Part shown: in pieces, positions 7,601 through 19,600 of the stretch
Numbering within the stretch: the stretch's first letter is position 1
Layout of the letters: each line of letters begins with the position of its first letter
Position numbers and translations under genes: made by a program
Notes under the pieces: model-generated
The model's database searches: none
What the model was told of the DNA's origin: nothing
The model's input: only the letters and a program-made list of their open reading frames with translations
Source: Kipferlia bialata
Lineage: Eukaryota; Fornicata
NCBI GenBank assembly: GCA_003568945.1
Contig: BDIP01000285.1
Span: forward strand, 1 to 20,297
Reading direction: 5' to 3'
DNA length: 20,297 nucleotides

Positions 7601-10600
7601 TACACGATAGGGGAAGTGATGATACGCTAAGGTATATGGTTACATACACACCCTCCCAGGCTCCCCATGGAGACCATCGTCAGGACAGGAGGCATGTTGG
7701 CATCGTGCAGGACAAAGTCGAGGACCTGAGTATGAGTATTGATTAATACTCTATGCATACACTGCTTCCTAGTGAATGTCTAACCTGCCCCCTTGTGAGT
7801 GTGTATGATGGCACACTTCCAGTCTGCACAGTCGGTGTGAGGTGTCTGTCTGTGCCCTGAGACCCCAGGGCATCCTCGGCCTTCTCAGCTCGGGTGGTCT
7901 CTCTTTCTCTCTCCCTCTGTGTCGATTGGGCGTCTCGAACGTTCATTGACTGGGAGAGGGCTAGGGGGAAGTCACATACTGATGAGACTCTATAGGCTGC
8001 TGGAGTGGCTGCCTGGGTAGAGAAAACCTTTACATGTGTCTGGCCAGAGACAATCTCAACCTAAGAGTCAGCAACTAGACCATAACGGCACACTAAAAGA
8101 GCTATCGAATTGTAGGTTACCTTGACAGATACTCTTCTGGCTCCCATTCCCTCAGTCGGCACAAGCACTTCATACACACCCTCAGTGTCTATGCAAATAC
8201 CGTACGGTATAAGGGTAGAGCGACCGGGTACCATTGGAATCTTTCTAGCGTGACGCAAAGCGCCCTGCACTTATCGTGAGTCTACATACATACAGTTACA
8301 TATATATATATATATATATACTCTCACCTGACAGCATATCTGCTACGTAGACATAGGTCCCAGAGCTGCTAACGCGGCATGGCTGGGTGAAGGGAAGAGC
8401 AGACCTAGGGGGTACAACAATGGAGCCATACTCAGCATGCACTCGCTTGGCCCTACCAGGTGGACCCATAAAGACAGAGAGGCCATGGGGGGAGAAGTTG
8501 GAGACAACACATCTGGGGGGTGAGAACGTGTAGAAATTGTGTAACTCAAGATAGAGGTAGGTGCTGGCTGTCTACCTGTATCTGATGGACACCGCCTTGC
8601 TCAGCCTATTGGCACACATCTCAATGGAGGCCACACATGGGACACCAACCTGGGGGTTATACATACACAGTGATTGTTAATGATAATCCACAATTAACGC
8701 ATTGACTAGTAACGTACTATCTGTGTGCCCATCTTGTAGTCCACATCGACCACCCCTGTATGGAGCAGGAAGGGCTCATCTGGGGTCAGAAATGCATATG
8801 CACCCACAACAGAATGATCATTGGCATGTCATACCTGCTGCGTGTCCTGTGACTCTCACTGCATTAGCCTTGTTAATGCTACCTACGGCATTGGAGGCAA
8901 CACAGTACAGGTTGGCCTGAGCGTAAGATGTACACAAACAGACAAGCAACTCACAAATACCCATACTTCTCTGGAAATCTGCCCCGAAGAAAGCTGTCCT
9001 CATTGTTGCAATCCCAAACATATCTGATAGAATCATGCTCTTTGTACCTGTGACACCCACCTTATCCTCCCTGGCCTCTGTGTCTGGATCGTCCTTCCTG
9101 TCTGTGGTGGCTGTCCCGAACATGGCAGTCTCATTGTGCTGCAGGCGCTGGATGTGGCACTTGTCCATGGGCTAGTGGGTGAGAGGGAGCCTCTCCCTAT
9201 ATATGAAGTAATACCTATATATTAAAGAGTGATACACTCCCGTACCCTGAGGGGTGCCCATCCCTTCTGGATGGCGGTGGCTAGGGTGTGGTCGGTCAGT
9301 TCATTGCGGATCTGGAATGAAAAGATGTACCGAAGGGAAAGAAGAAGATGGATGGGATATATATCATACCATGTATGGAGGGAACAGGCGCAACACGGCG
9401 ATGCCAGCGCTTGGCCTGAGATCAAAGTCCATTCCCACCCTGAGCACCCGCCTTCCCCGGTTTCTAATCGATATCTCCCTCTCGGTATCAACGTTCTTAG
9501 CCAAGGCCCCTCCAGCGAGAAGTGGAATCGGAGAGTGTGGGAACCTAGTCCAGTCCGCTGTGAACACCTCCACCGGATCCTCTGCCGCATAGCCTCTCTT
9601 GTCCATGGAGAACTTGGCAAAAGAGAGGTCCTGGTTGTGTATGACAAAGGGCACGTCCAGGTTGGAGTTAGCCGCCACATTGAGAGAGAGCAGGTTGCCC
9701 CTTCTCTCTCCTTTGGTGGCTGCATTGAGGGTGACAGTGATAGCACAAGGAGTGTCATTGACCAGCCTCAGCGCAGGCTGTATGTCCACCACCCTCGCAC
9801 TCTCTGTGGTCTGTCTACCCAGTCTCGTCCGTGTAGCTCTGTGGAGGTTGGTGGAGAGATGCACAAACACGGCAGTACCCGTCTTGGTCCCTGTGCCACA
9901 GGCTATGTTGCCAACTGTGGGAGAGATAGGTGCCCTTGAAAGCTGGAATGCCTTAGTGTATGTCATGGCATGACGCCACTGGACCAGGGGGTCCTCGCAC
10001 CCATTGTAGGAGTGCCCTGCGAAGAAGGTGTCACTGGCCAGCCCTGCCACAGACTGAGGGGGCCCACTCTCAAGGGGACACATCTGCACTAGGTCTCTCC
10101 CCATGGCAGTGTGTGTGAGGGGTAGGTACAACACCTCACCAGGGACTAGGACTGACTCCACTGGACGCCCCTCGAGTAGCTGAGAGGTAGACACACGAAC
10201 CTTGACGTCTGTCTGGAAACGGTTTCTGACAGCATACTGGAGTAAGTAGTAGAATGAATAGTGAAACATGTATAAGGTGGAGCACTAACCTTTGATGTGA
10301 TGGACACCGTTGTCTGGATACCAGTCAATGCCACTGTGACAAAGACTGGGTAGCCAGCGGTAGCAGCAGCCCCAGTAGCAGACGCACTCTTGACGTAGTA
10401 TACATACTCTCCAGGCTGAGACACAGGCACACCCAGTAGGGGCTGGAAGGGTCTGCCAAAGAGGATGTCGACCTCAGTTTTGGGCACTCCCTCAGCGTCT
10501 TCCACATCCTCTACAGCTAGGTCCAGACCCTCACTGGCCTTGGTTCTGAGGACAGAGAAGGCGCACCCAGCCGTAACAGAGTCAACTGCCAGACCCACTG

Positions 10601-13600
10601 CCTCACTGACCTGCTGTGCAGACTCTACAGTGTTTACAGCACCGAGACACCCATCAGAGAGTACCTCAGATACACAGTGCACGTAAGAGTCAGGGGGGGT
10701 AGTGGCTGGACGGGCAACCACTAGCACAGGCAGACCCGTCTGATTGGTCATCAGGAACTCGGAGATGCCTGTGATTAGGTTGCATAAAAAATTTATAATA
10801 CAGTGTATAGCAAATACTTGAGTGCAACATACCCTCATCTGCCGCAGAGTGCTGACTGTCTGTGTTGGTGGCCTGCTCGAAGGCTGTATTCAGGACCTCT
10901 CCCGCTGCTGCCAAAGCACATATTGCATCCTCAGGAAGGTGCAGATACACTGTACCCTGGTCAGCCCCTGCTACAGTCATGGATACAGACGTACCCTCCA
11001 CCTGTCTGTCCTTGCCCCTGATAGCCTGGGTGGACAGACTCTGGGCTAGGGATGCAGTGAGTATCACGGGCTGCAGGAGGTTGTTGTACCCCAGGGCAGA
11101 GTGGTCGTAGTACCGCACCCTCAGACCTGATACAATCTCTGCACTGAGGTCTGTCTGTCTCATGGCAGCGGAGAGGGCAACGGTGGGTACGGACAGCTCT
11201 ATCAGGGGGTGGTTGAGGGCAGACCTGAGCAGGATATCCATGCATGCTGTCTGGACCGTAGCATTCATGAAGACAGGTGCCTTGGATGGCTGTACAGTTA
11301 TAGACTCAGCCTCCTCAGTGGAGCTAAGCAGGCCCTTGGCTGATGGCTCTCCCTCTGACTCTGCTCCACTGGAGGGTGTGGATGTAGCAGGAGCGACAGC
11401 TGACAGACCGTTTAGGGCAGATAGTACAGTGTGCATCTGAGCCCCACTGAGGCTAACATCCACTGTCTTCTCTACTGTGGCACTAACATCCATGAATGTG
11501 GCGCTGCTGTACTGGTCACAGATGAAGGAGGCTGCCACTAGGCCACTCTCTGGTGATGTATCTGAGGACTGTGGGAATGCACTGGAGACACTAGCTACAC
11601 AGGGATCCAGGCTCTGCATAGATACAACAACCTTGACAGGCCCGCAGGCCAAAACAGGGAGGTCGTTGCTGGAAGGGTGAGTACAACACTAGAATATGCA
11701 TATAGGCGATGAGGGTATCCATACCGGTGTCTGGGCTGGTTGTATGTGTGGAGTGACAGAGTGTGCATGCTGGCGTGGAGATCTATGTCCTGGATGGCAC
11801 CCCTCTCGTAGAGGTGCTTGGTGAGTGTAAGAGCAACACTTGCCGAGGTCCCAAGTGACACAACGGGAGCATTGCCAGACGAAGCCTTGTGTGAGTGTAA
11901 ATATTGGAGTAATGGCAGTCATAACACAATGTGGAAGATGATACAATGGTAGTCCTTACCTGAGTTGGCAGACTGACTCTGAGCTTAGAGGCAATGTCTA
12001 CAAAGACGGTGGCCCCCATTCCCTTCCCTCTGCCTAGCAATGTGGAACATGCGGTAAGGGATGGCTTGGCCAGAGAGAGAGACACTCCCCCACCCAGGGA
12101 GGGTAGGGCTGTCTCCCCTCTCTCTGCCTTGGGTGCATAGTGTGTGGGTAGGTACTTGGCCAGAGACGCAAAGACACCAGTGGTACCAGGAGTCACCACT
12201 GACTCAGCGGATACTACAATCTCCAGTGCACCTGGGTCCCCTTGTACCATACCAAGCTCCGATGCCTCGCCCAAGGACACCCCCTCATCAGCGAGAGAGA
12301 GTGTGGTGGGTTCCAGTGACGGAGAGTATGTGGCTGTATCATACACTGGCACAGGGGTCTCAGTGGCAAAGAAGTCTCCGAGGGCAGAGAGAGAGCAGGG
12401 CACAGCAGTGACGGCTAGGGTAGACGTGTGACCACTGACTGTGATGTTCCCAGAGGTGGCGTCAAGCTTCACCTGGGTTGAGAGTAGATACAGCTACCTT
12501 CAATAGTTGCGAAAATACTAGTGCTAGCAGGAGCTCACCTTCAGAGATACAGGCAACTTGTCTCCCTCTTGGTGTAGTGCTATCAGAGATCTGAACGCGG
12601 TGTCTATCTGGGATGTGGTAGTGTTATCTCTGACACTGACTTCCTGTCCAATCATGACCCCGCAGCTAGTCTCTGTGCCACTCTGGGATACTTGTGCAGA
12701 GAGACCCTTCACAACACAGTCAAAGGAGCCTAGGGTGAGCAATGTATATAGGTTAAGCGAAAATGGAGGTACTAGATACCTTCGGAAACGCCATCAGTAT
12801 CTGTAAGCAGGCGTAGCAGAACAGATGGACATGCAATCTCGCAGGATAGAGTGGCGCCCACATCCGGTACAGCTGTGACAAGGTCGTCGACCTGGGTGAG
12901 CCATGCGATAACGGTAAAAGGCAAAAGACCCATTAGTGGTCATTTGTAGATTTACCTTAGACACGAGTACGTTGACTGAGGCGTCCCCCTCCTCCTCTGG
13001 CTCAGCCTTTGCATCATGTGCGTCAGGCACACTCTGTCCCCCTATGTTGGTACCCTCATCAGCGAAGGATGCGAGGAAGAGGTACTGCTCTTTGCTCAGG
13101 GTCATACTCACGGGTTGGGCATTGTTGGACTGGTCACTCTCCCCAATGACCAGCTTGACTACTGTATCTGCTACATCAGCACTCTCAGAGGCGGGGCATT
13201 CTATGGGGCTCTCCAGGGTGACACCCATACCAAATGGTGTGAGGAATGACTGGGAGGTATCTCCAACCACAGTCTGACCCTGGATGCCAGAGACAATGCA
13301 CGATATCTCCTTGCACGGGTACTCAGATGTACCGTCATCACTGATGGTGTACTGGGTCGACATCTCGAGGGTGGTGCCACTGATACTGAAGATTAGAAAA
13401 TGGATGACAACGTGATGAGATGTACTTGAGACTCAGTATGAGAGGGCCTTACCTGATGTGGTCACTGCCAGCATCCATCCAGGGCACAATGACCTCCGGT
13501 ACAAGGCCTGTCACAGATATGTTGACAAGAGATGGTTCAGCCTGGGGGTCAATAACTGCTTAACAAGGCCACTCTAAAATATGATATATAGCATCTTCAA

Positions 13601-16600
13601 ATAAGCTTACCTGTGACACTAAAGATGCGGCCATGGTCGCAGATGCCGCCCCTACATACTCCTCAGAGGCAGATATCATGGAGGCTATGCCCTCTGCGTC
13701 GCCCTCCTGTGCACTGAAGAACTCGGACACCCTCGTGACATACTCCGCAGAGTATACTACACACAGCCTCTGCTGCAGCTCCAGGGCCACCTCACTCGCA
13801 TACCCTGAGGAAGGGCTCTGGCTGAAGGTGACCCTCATCAGAGAGGGGGTGTCCTCAGTGACAGTGTCTGTGGGTAGGGTGGACACTATGCGGCCTCTGT
13901 AAACATCCTGCCTGCCGTCTGTCACTGTTACACCCCCCAGACACACATCGCAGTGGGTGGTGCCGTCAGGGGTTAGCAGCACAGTGCCGCAAACCTAGGG
14001 TGAACAGTTACTCCATAGATACAGACTAGCCATAGAGGCATAGATGTTCATGACAGCAGATATGCACCCCCACCTTGGTGACGTCGACAGTGGTCACTGG
14101 CCCCTCTGCCCTGAGGTGTGTGCTAATACCAGCCACATCGAAGCTGGCTCTAATAGATGGATTACTGGGTGCCAGAAGGTGCCTGAAGCCAGGGGTCAGG
14201 GGAGGAAGGGCACGTATCTGCTCAAAGACAGAGTTGTCCACTTGCTGCTTCAGTTCCTGGCGGGTAAGGTCGAGTAAGTTCAAGAGTATTGTACTCCCTA
14301 TTAGTCACATTCCACCCACCTGTATAGCGTTACCGCCCTGGGACACTGCGTCTGTTAGTGCTGCCACTGCAGCCCCTGCCTCATCCTGCACCATCCTAGT
14401 AGTCTCCTCGGCCAGTCTAGTGAGACGGTTCAGAGACTCCCTAGGGGGTAAGAAGTGTGTAACAAGCAAACACGAAGCAACGTATGTGTGCAGTGCACAG
14501 ATATTACCTAGCGAGTAAGACTGATATCAGACTGACGTCTAGATGCACATCCTGGCATGGGGTGTCCTGGGTAGTGCCCCCTGACAGCATAGCAGCCACA
14601 CTGGTAGGCGCCGTGTAGGAGAGACTGAGGAACTTGGTTGCATTGTCACCACCCTGCTGGGACCCAGCTGTGACAAGCGGGTCACCCTTGTAACCGAGTA
14701 CCTGCACCTGCCCCACAGAGACACTCCCCTCTGTGCGTGTAGCATGTACGGCCACCCTACCCTCTACCCCAGTCATACCAGCCGAGAACTCTCTCTGTCC
14801 CATGTCGTCGTCAAAGGTGACGCCCAGTCTGTGGACAGAGAAGTCTAGGACAGAGAAGCAGAAAGTGTCGAGGATGCTCTGGTCAACCCCGTCTGCCCTG
14901 AAAACAGCGGAGACAGCCTCGGTCCAGTCCACTTCAGTAGTGGTGGGGGTAGTGATTGGCTCTGTGTCTGTATGTGTCTCTGCAGAAGGGGCTGGTGAGG
15001 CGGCGTCTGGGGACAGAGAGCCTGGCGGTGAGACGAAGAGTAAGGCATCAACATACACAAACAGTTACGTACATATCTCTAGTGATAAGAGTAAATATAG
15101 TAATACCACCCACCCATCATCATGTCTCTCTTGCTGGACAGGGCACCGGTCAGGTTGTGTATCACCCTACTGCCACCCCTCAGGGACTGGGGTCAGGATA
15201 AGAACCACATAATCAGTGCATTCACAGACCTTTCTTAACACTATTTACACCTAGAACGCACACATTAATAATGTCTATCCTACCTCTCCTGTTACTGTCA
15301 GGGACAGACCGTCCAGGGCGGCATAGAGATGAATCCTAGGTACATCGACACCCCCTAGACTCCTGGCCACAAACAACTCGGTCGAGAGACCTACACGTTA
15401 GGTCGCAGTAAGAGTAGGGTTAGTCACAATCAGGGTATATTGAATTAACACGTTACAACTACTGGAATTACAGGACTAAGGACGTCAAGTTCAAGAGAGT
15501 AACTGCGAGCATCTCCTACCTGACAGTATGGATAGCACCCCTGCCTCCCTAGGTACAGGGGGCGCAGAGGGGGCAACAGCATCTACAAACTGAACAAAGG
15601 CTGCATGGGAGGGGCAGAAACACACCTCAGTGTCCTGGTGTTAAATAGGCACAAAGTATATATATCAACCAGTAACAACTCAAGTGGTTACCTGGAAAGC
15701 CAGAGAGTATGTATCGTAGCTCAGAGGCCTGCCGGTCCCCTCTTCCTTAGGCCCAGCTAGCTTCTGAGAGAAGACTGCGCTTGAGGGGCTATCCTTGACA
15801 CTGGGGTAAGCAGGAAAACAGCAAACAAAATACTAGATACAAAGAGACATATGCTAAGCATATCATGATATACCCACCTGAGGCTCCCGAGGTTGACCAC
15901 CAACACCCCACAGTCTGTGTCGCCAGGGTAACAGGCAGAGGGTACGGCTAGGATGGGGGCAGCTATCGACACGTCCAGATGCATGGTGCGGACCTAGGGT
16001 TAGGTATCCGTGATGAGTCATAGAGACCACTATACACTTTCGGTTGTATTAGCAATACAATATAGCTCTATTATTATGACTCAAAGTACCAGCATAACTC
16101 TGGTTAGTAATACCGAAATATTCTGCGATAGAGACTCACCTGCTGTGCCGCTGTGCTGAATATGCTCTGTGCAAAGTCTGACACTGCCTGGGTGTCAAGG
16201 TCCAGGGTGCTCTGTGCACCGGTAGGTGACTCAGCGAGTGAGGCAGATGGAGGTAAGGGGGACAGCTCCCCCTCTGTACGTATCTGTGCCATGGAGGAGG
16301 TGATCCTGTCACCTAGGCGCTGGGCCCTGGGGGTCAGCCACATACTGGATTCACATATACACCAGAGAGGTAAAGTAATAATAAGAAGAAACACTGTGAA
16401 TTGTGTTCATACATAGAGACACATACCTTGTCACAAATGCTGGTGGCACAACGACCAAGAGGGGCAGCGACTGAACAGTGACAGAGCCAAGGTTGCGTTT
16501 GGCCTTTAGTAAGTCTTCATAACAGCACAAATGGTGTGTCACGTTTACACAGTTTCCATACATATACACCCCACCTGCATGTTGACGTCATACTTGACAG

Positions 16601-19600
16601 ACAGGAACGAGGATAGCTGGGTCCCAGCCTGCACATCCCCTCGGTTGAGGGTGGATATGATCTCAGGATACACAGCACCAGAGTCAACTGCGGTGAGGTT
16701 GGATGTGACAGGGTTGAGTTAATACTAATTCTTTGCCAGTAGGAAATGTATATATTGTGTCAAATACCAAGCCATATGTATTCATATTGAATGTATCACA
16801 CACTCATATAAAATAAGGAAGGGAGTATACATGTATTCACATGTCTGAACCTGAGTCATCGGTGAGGGATATGCACTTGATACTAGCACTTCCGGTGAGC
16901 TGCTTGGACGCAGAGAGGACGTTGTCGAGGTCCAGACCCTATATGGTTGGGTATATGAAATTGACGCGTATACTTGAAATATATATGCAAAGATAATGGT
17001 GGTCAACGGCTCCCTAAACTACCATGGAAGAGATGGGATCCTGTAATACCATATTCAATTTCATAATCCCTAATGTATATCCACACCCACACTCACCTCG
17101 AGGTGGAATGACCCAAATGGTGCAATTGTGTATGGAGACCCCACGTCTGTGACTGCCTGTCTCTGTTGCTCTGCTACTGCACCCTGACTCTTTATTACAT
17201 CGAGTGCAGTCTGCATAGGGGCAGAGGGGTCCAGGACATGCTCGTTGACCTGGGGGGTAGAGTAACTCTAAAAAATGTATATGTGTGGGTAACACTTAAA
17301 TGCTTCTTGACCCGGTCGTTGTGATGAAAGGAGTCAGGTACAAAAGTAATACACCCACCTGAATATCCACGCTCTCCATTGAGAAGTCCAGCGTGACTGT
17401 CTTGCCCTTCCTAGCCTTGCCCTCGGCCTCCATCTCCTCCCTCACCCTCTGTGCCTCCTGGGCCTCCTTGGTCAGGGTGGGGCCTAGCATACCTATGCGC
17501 ACAATCTCACCCTCGAGCAGTTCCATTGGTACCTGAGCCAGGGCAGCCTAAAGAGGTTAGTGGGGGTGATTCCAAATAACTGCACTTACTGCGTTATGAT
17601 ATTTCTTACACTGTACCTTTCTCTCCTTCTTCCCCATCTGAGCAAGGTCTGCCACTCCGTGCTCCTTGAGTGCCGCTATGGCTATCTCGCGGTACTTGAT
17701 GAGGTCGGCAGAGGGGATCCACTTCTCCAGCAGAGCCTAGGGTAAGTGTGGTTAACGGGCTAGGGTTTTCGCATGGAGTGTTGTCGTCTATATACCAGTA
17801 TCATATGCGTATGTTCATGGCACCTTCTTGTCCCTCTCGTCACTGGATAGAGGGGATGTACGGGCTCCAACGTCACAACCCAGGGTCCTGGGAGATGAGG
17901 ATTCATAGATGCATAGAGCACATATACACACTATGATAGGAGCATCGGTGGCAGGGTATACACTGTATGCCGCACCTGTAGTAGAGGTTGACGTATGCAC
18001 TCTTGCTCTCTCTGTTGATGTGCATGGCCTTCTGTTGCACTGCCTGTCTGTCCACATAGGTGGACAGGGGGTGGATGCCCATGACCCTCTTGCCAAGGGC
18101 AGTCAGGGCTATGACCTGATTGATAAACATGCATACACTATACTATAAACATTGTAAGGAGAGGAGTGAGTGGCTGAACAATACTATATACATACTAAGT
18201 GGTAGTTCAAAGAACCTGATGGTCGCTCAAGGTCAATGCTAGTGCTGTCATGTCAAGGCCGGCCTTGACTGCAGAGCCAGCGCCAGAGAGGGACAGACGG
18301 ACCTGGTATTGGTGTTCAGATATTGCAGACCCCCTAAATACTACAACAACTAATATAGAATGTATATACGTATATACACGAACCTTGAGAGACACTGGTT
18401 CCAGCACCATCTCCAGTCCCATCTGTCTGGGGTCCCTGAGCACACGTCTGGGTGAGGGTAATTAATGATACACCTACGTAGAATGACAACACGCATGGGT
18501 ACACATATACACTACAAATACATACCTCATGAAGTCTGTCTGCATATGTGTATCACCACATGTAGACACAGCTGAGAAGTGGGGGTCTGCGTATACAGCA
18601 AAGGACTGCAGGTGCATCAGCTTGCGCACCACACCGTTCTCATCCTTGCCCTTGTCTGCTGCAGCCGATCCCTATTAGTGTTAGGGACATACTGTACAAG
18701 ATTCACTATTTATACATATCCCTAAATGCTAATTGATGCTTAGGGGGTGCAAAGCAGTAACTTGCACTCGTCCAAACATGTACCCAGATATGTACTATAC
18801 ATCCACCCCTACCTCTGTCCAGTCACTGGTAGCTGTGCACACTGTGAGCGACTGTACCATGGCACCCACGCAGAGGGGGGCGGCACAGGCAGAGGTGTCC
18901 TCGAACCTAGGGTGAGATGCACTATCAATATCGATATATATACTGATAGACATATGTATACCTGGTACTTGTATACATACACACATATATACATGTATAT
19001 ATACTGGATATACCCTCACCTGACGTGCAGGTCCGTGAGCTCCACCCTGAGGTTGTTGACAATGAGGGGGGACAGCTTGGCAGTGACAGAGGACACCATC
19101 CTAGGGGTGAGGGGGGGGGGGCGGAGAGTGGAAGATACCAGTCTCCCATATTACCTTGAGAACAGGCCTGTCTCCTTCTTGCCCTTGATCTGCTGGGCAT
19201 GCTTGGTGTGCCAGTCCTGGGAGGTAGTCACTTGTTGAATGATATATCAATGTGCACTCCCATACATATATGAGTGTGAATATATGGTACGTATGCTTGG
19301 TGTGCCAGTCCTGGGGGGTAGAGGTATTAACTAAACACTATATGTATATATATATATGTGGGTGAGAATGTATACCTCAAGTATCTTTCCCTTGAGCGTG
19401 CACACTAATAATGACACCAATGAATATATACACACACTATAAGTATATATACTAATACATATTTATATACCTCGAGTGTCTTTGCCTTGTCCTTGAGTGT
19501 TGACTCTAGGGCAGCCTGCACAGTCTCAGGGGTGTATACACCTGGGGGTAAGGAACAGATAGACACTGGTATGGTAGACTTGAAAGCCGACGTAGTAATA

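Noticed and set aside
9229-9939. Long plus-strand open frame of 236 codons
   Set aside because: It is a shadow of the 867-nt VPS13 exon 36, whose minus-strand translation matches the adaptor-binding region.
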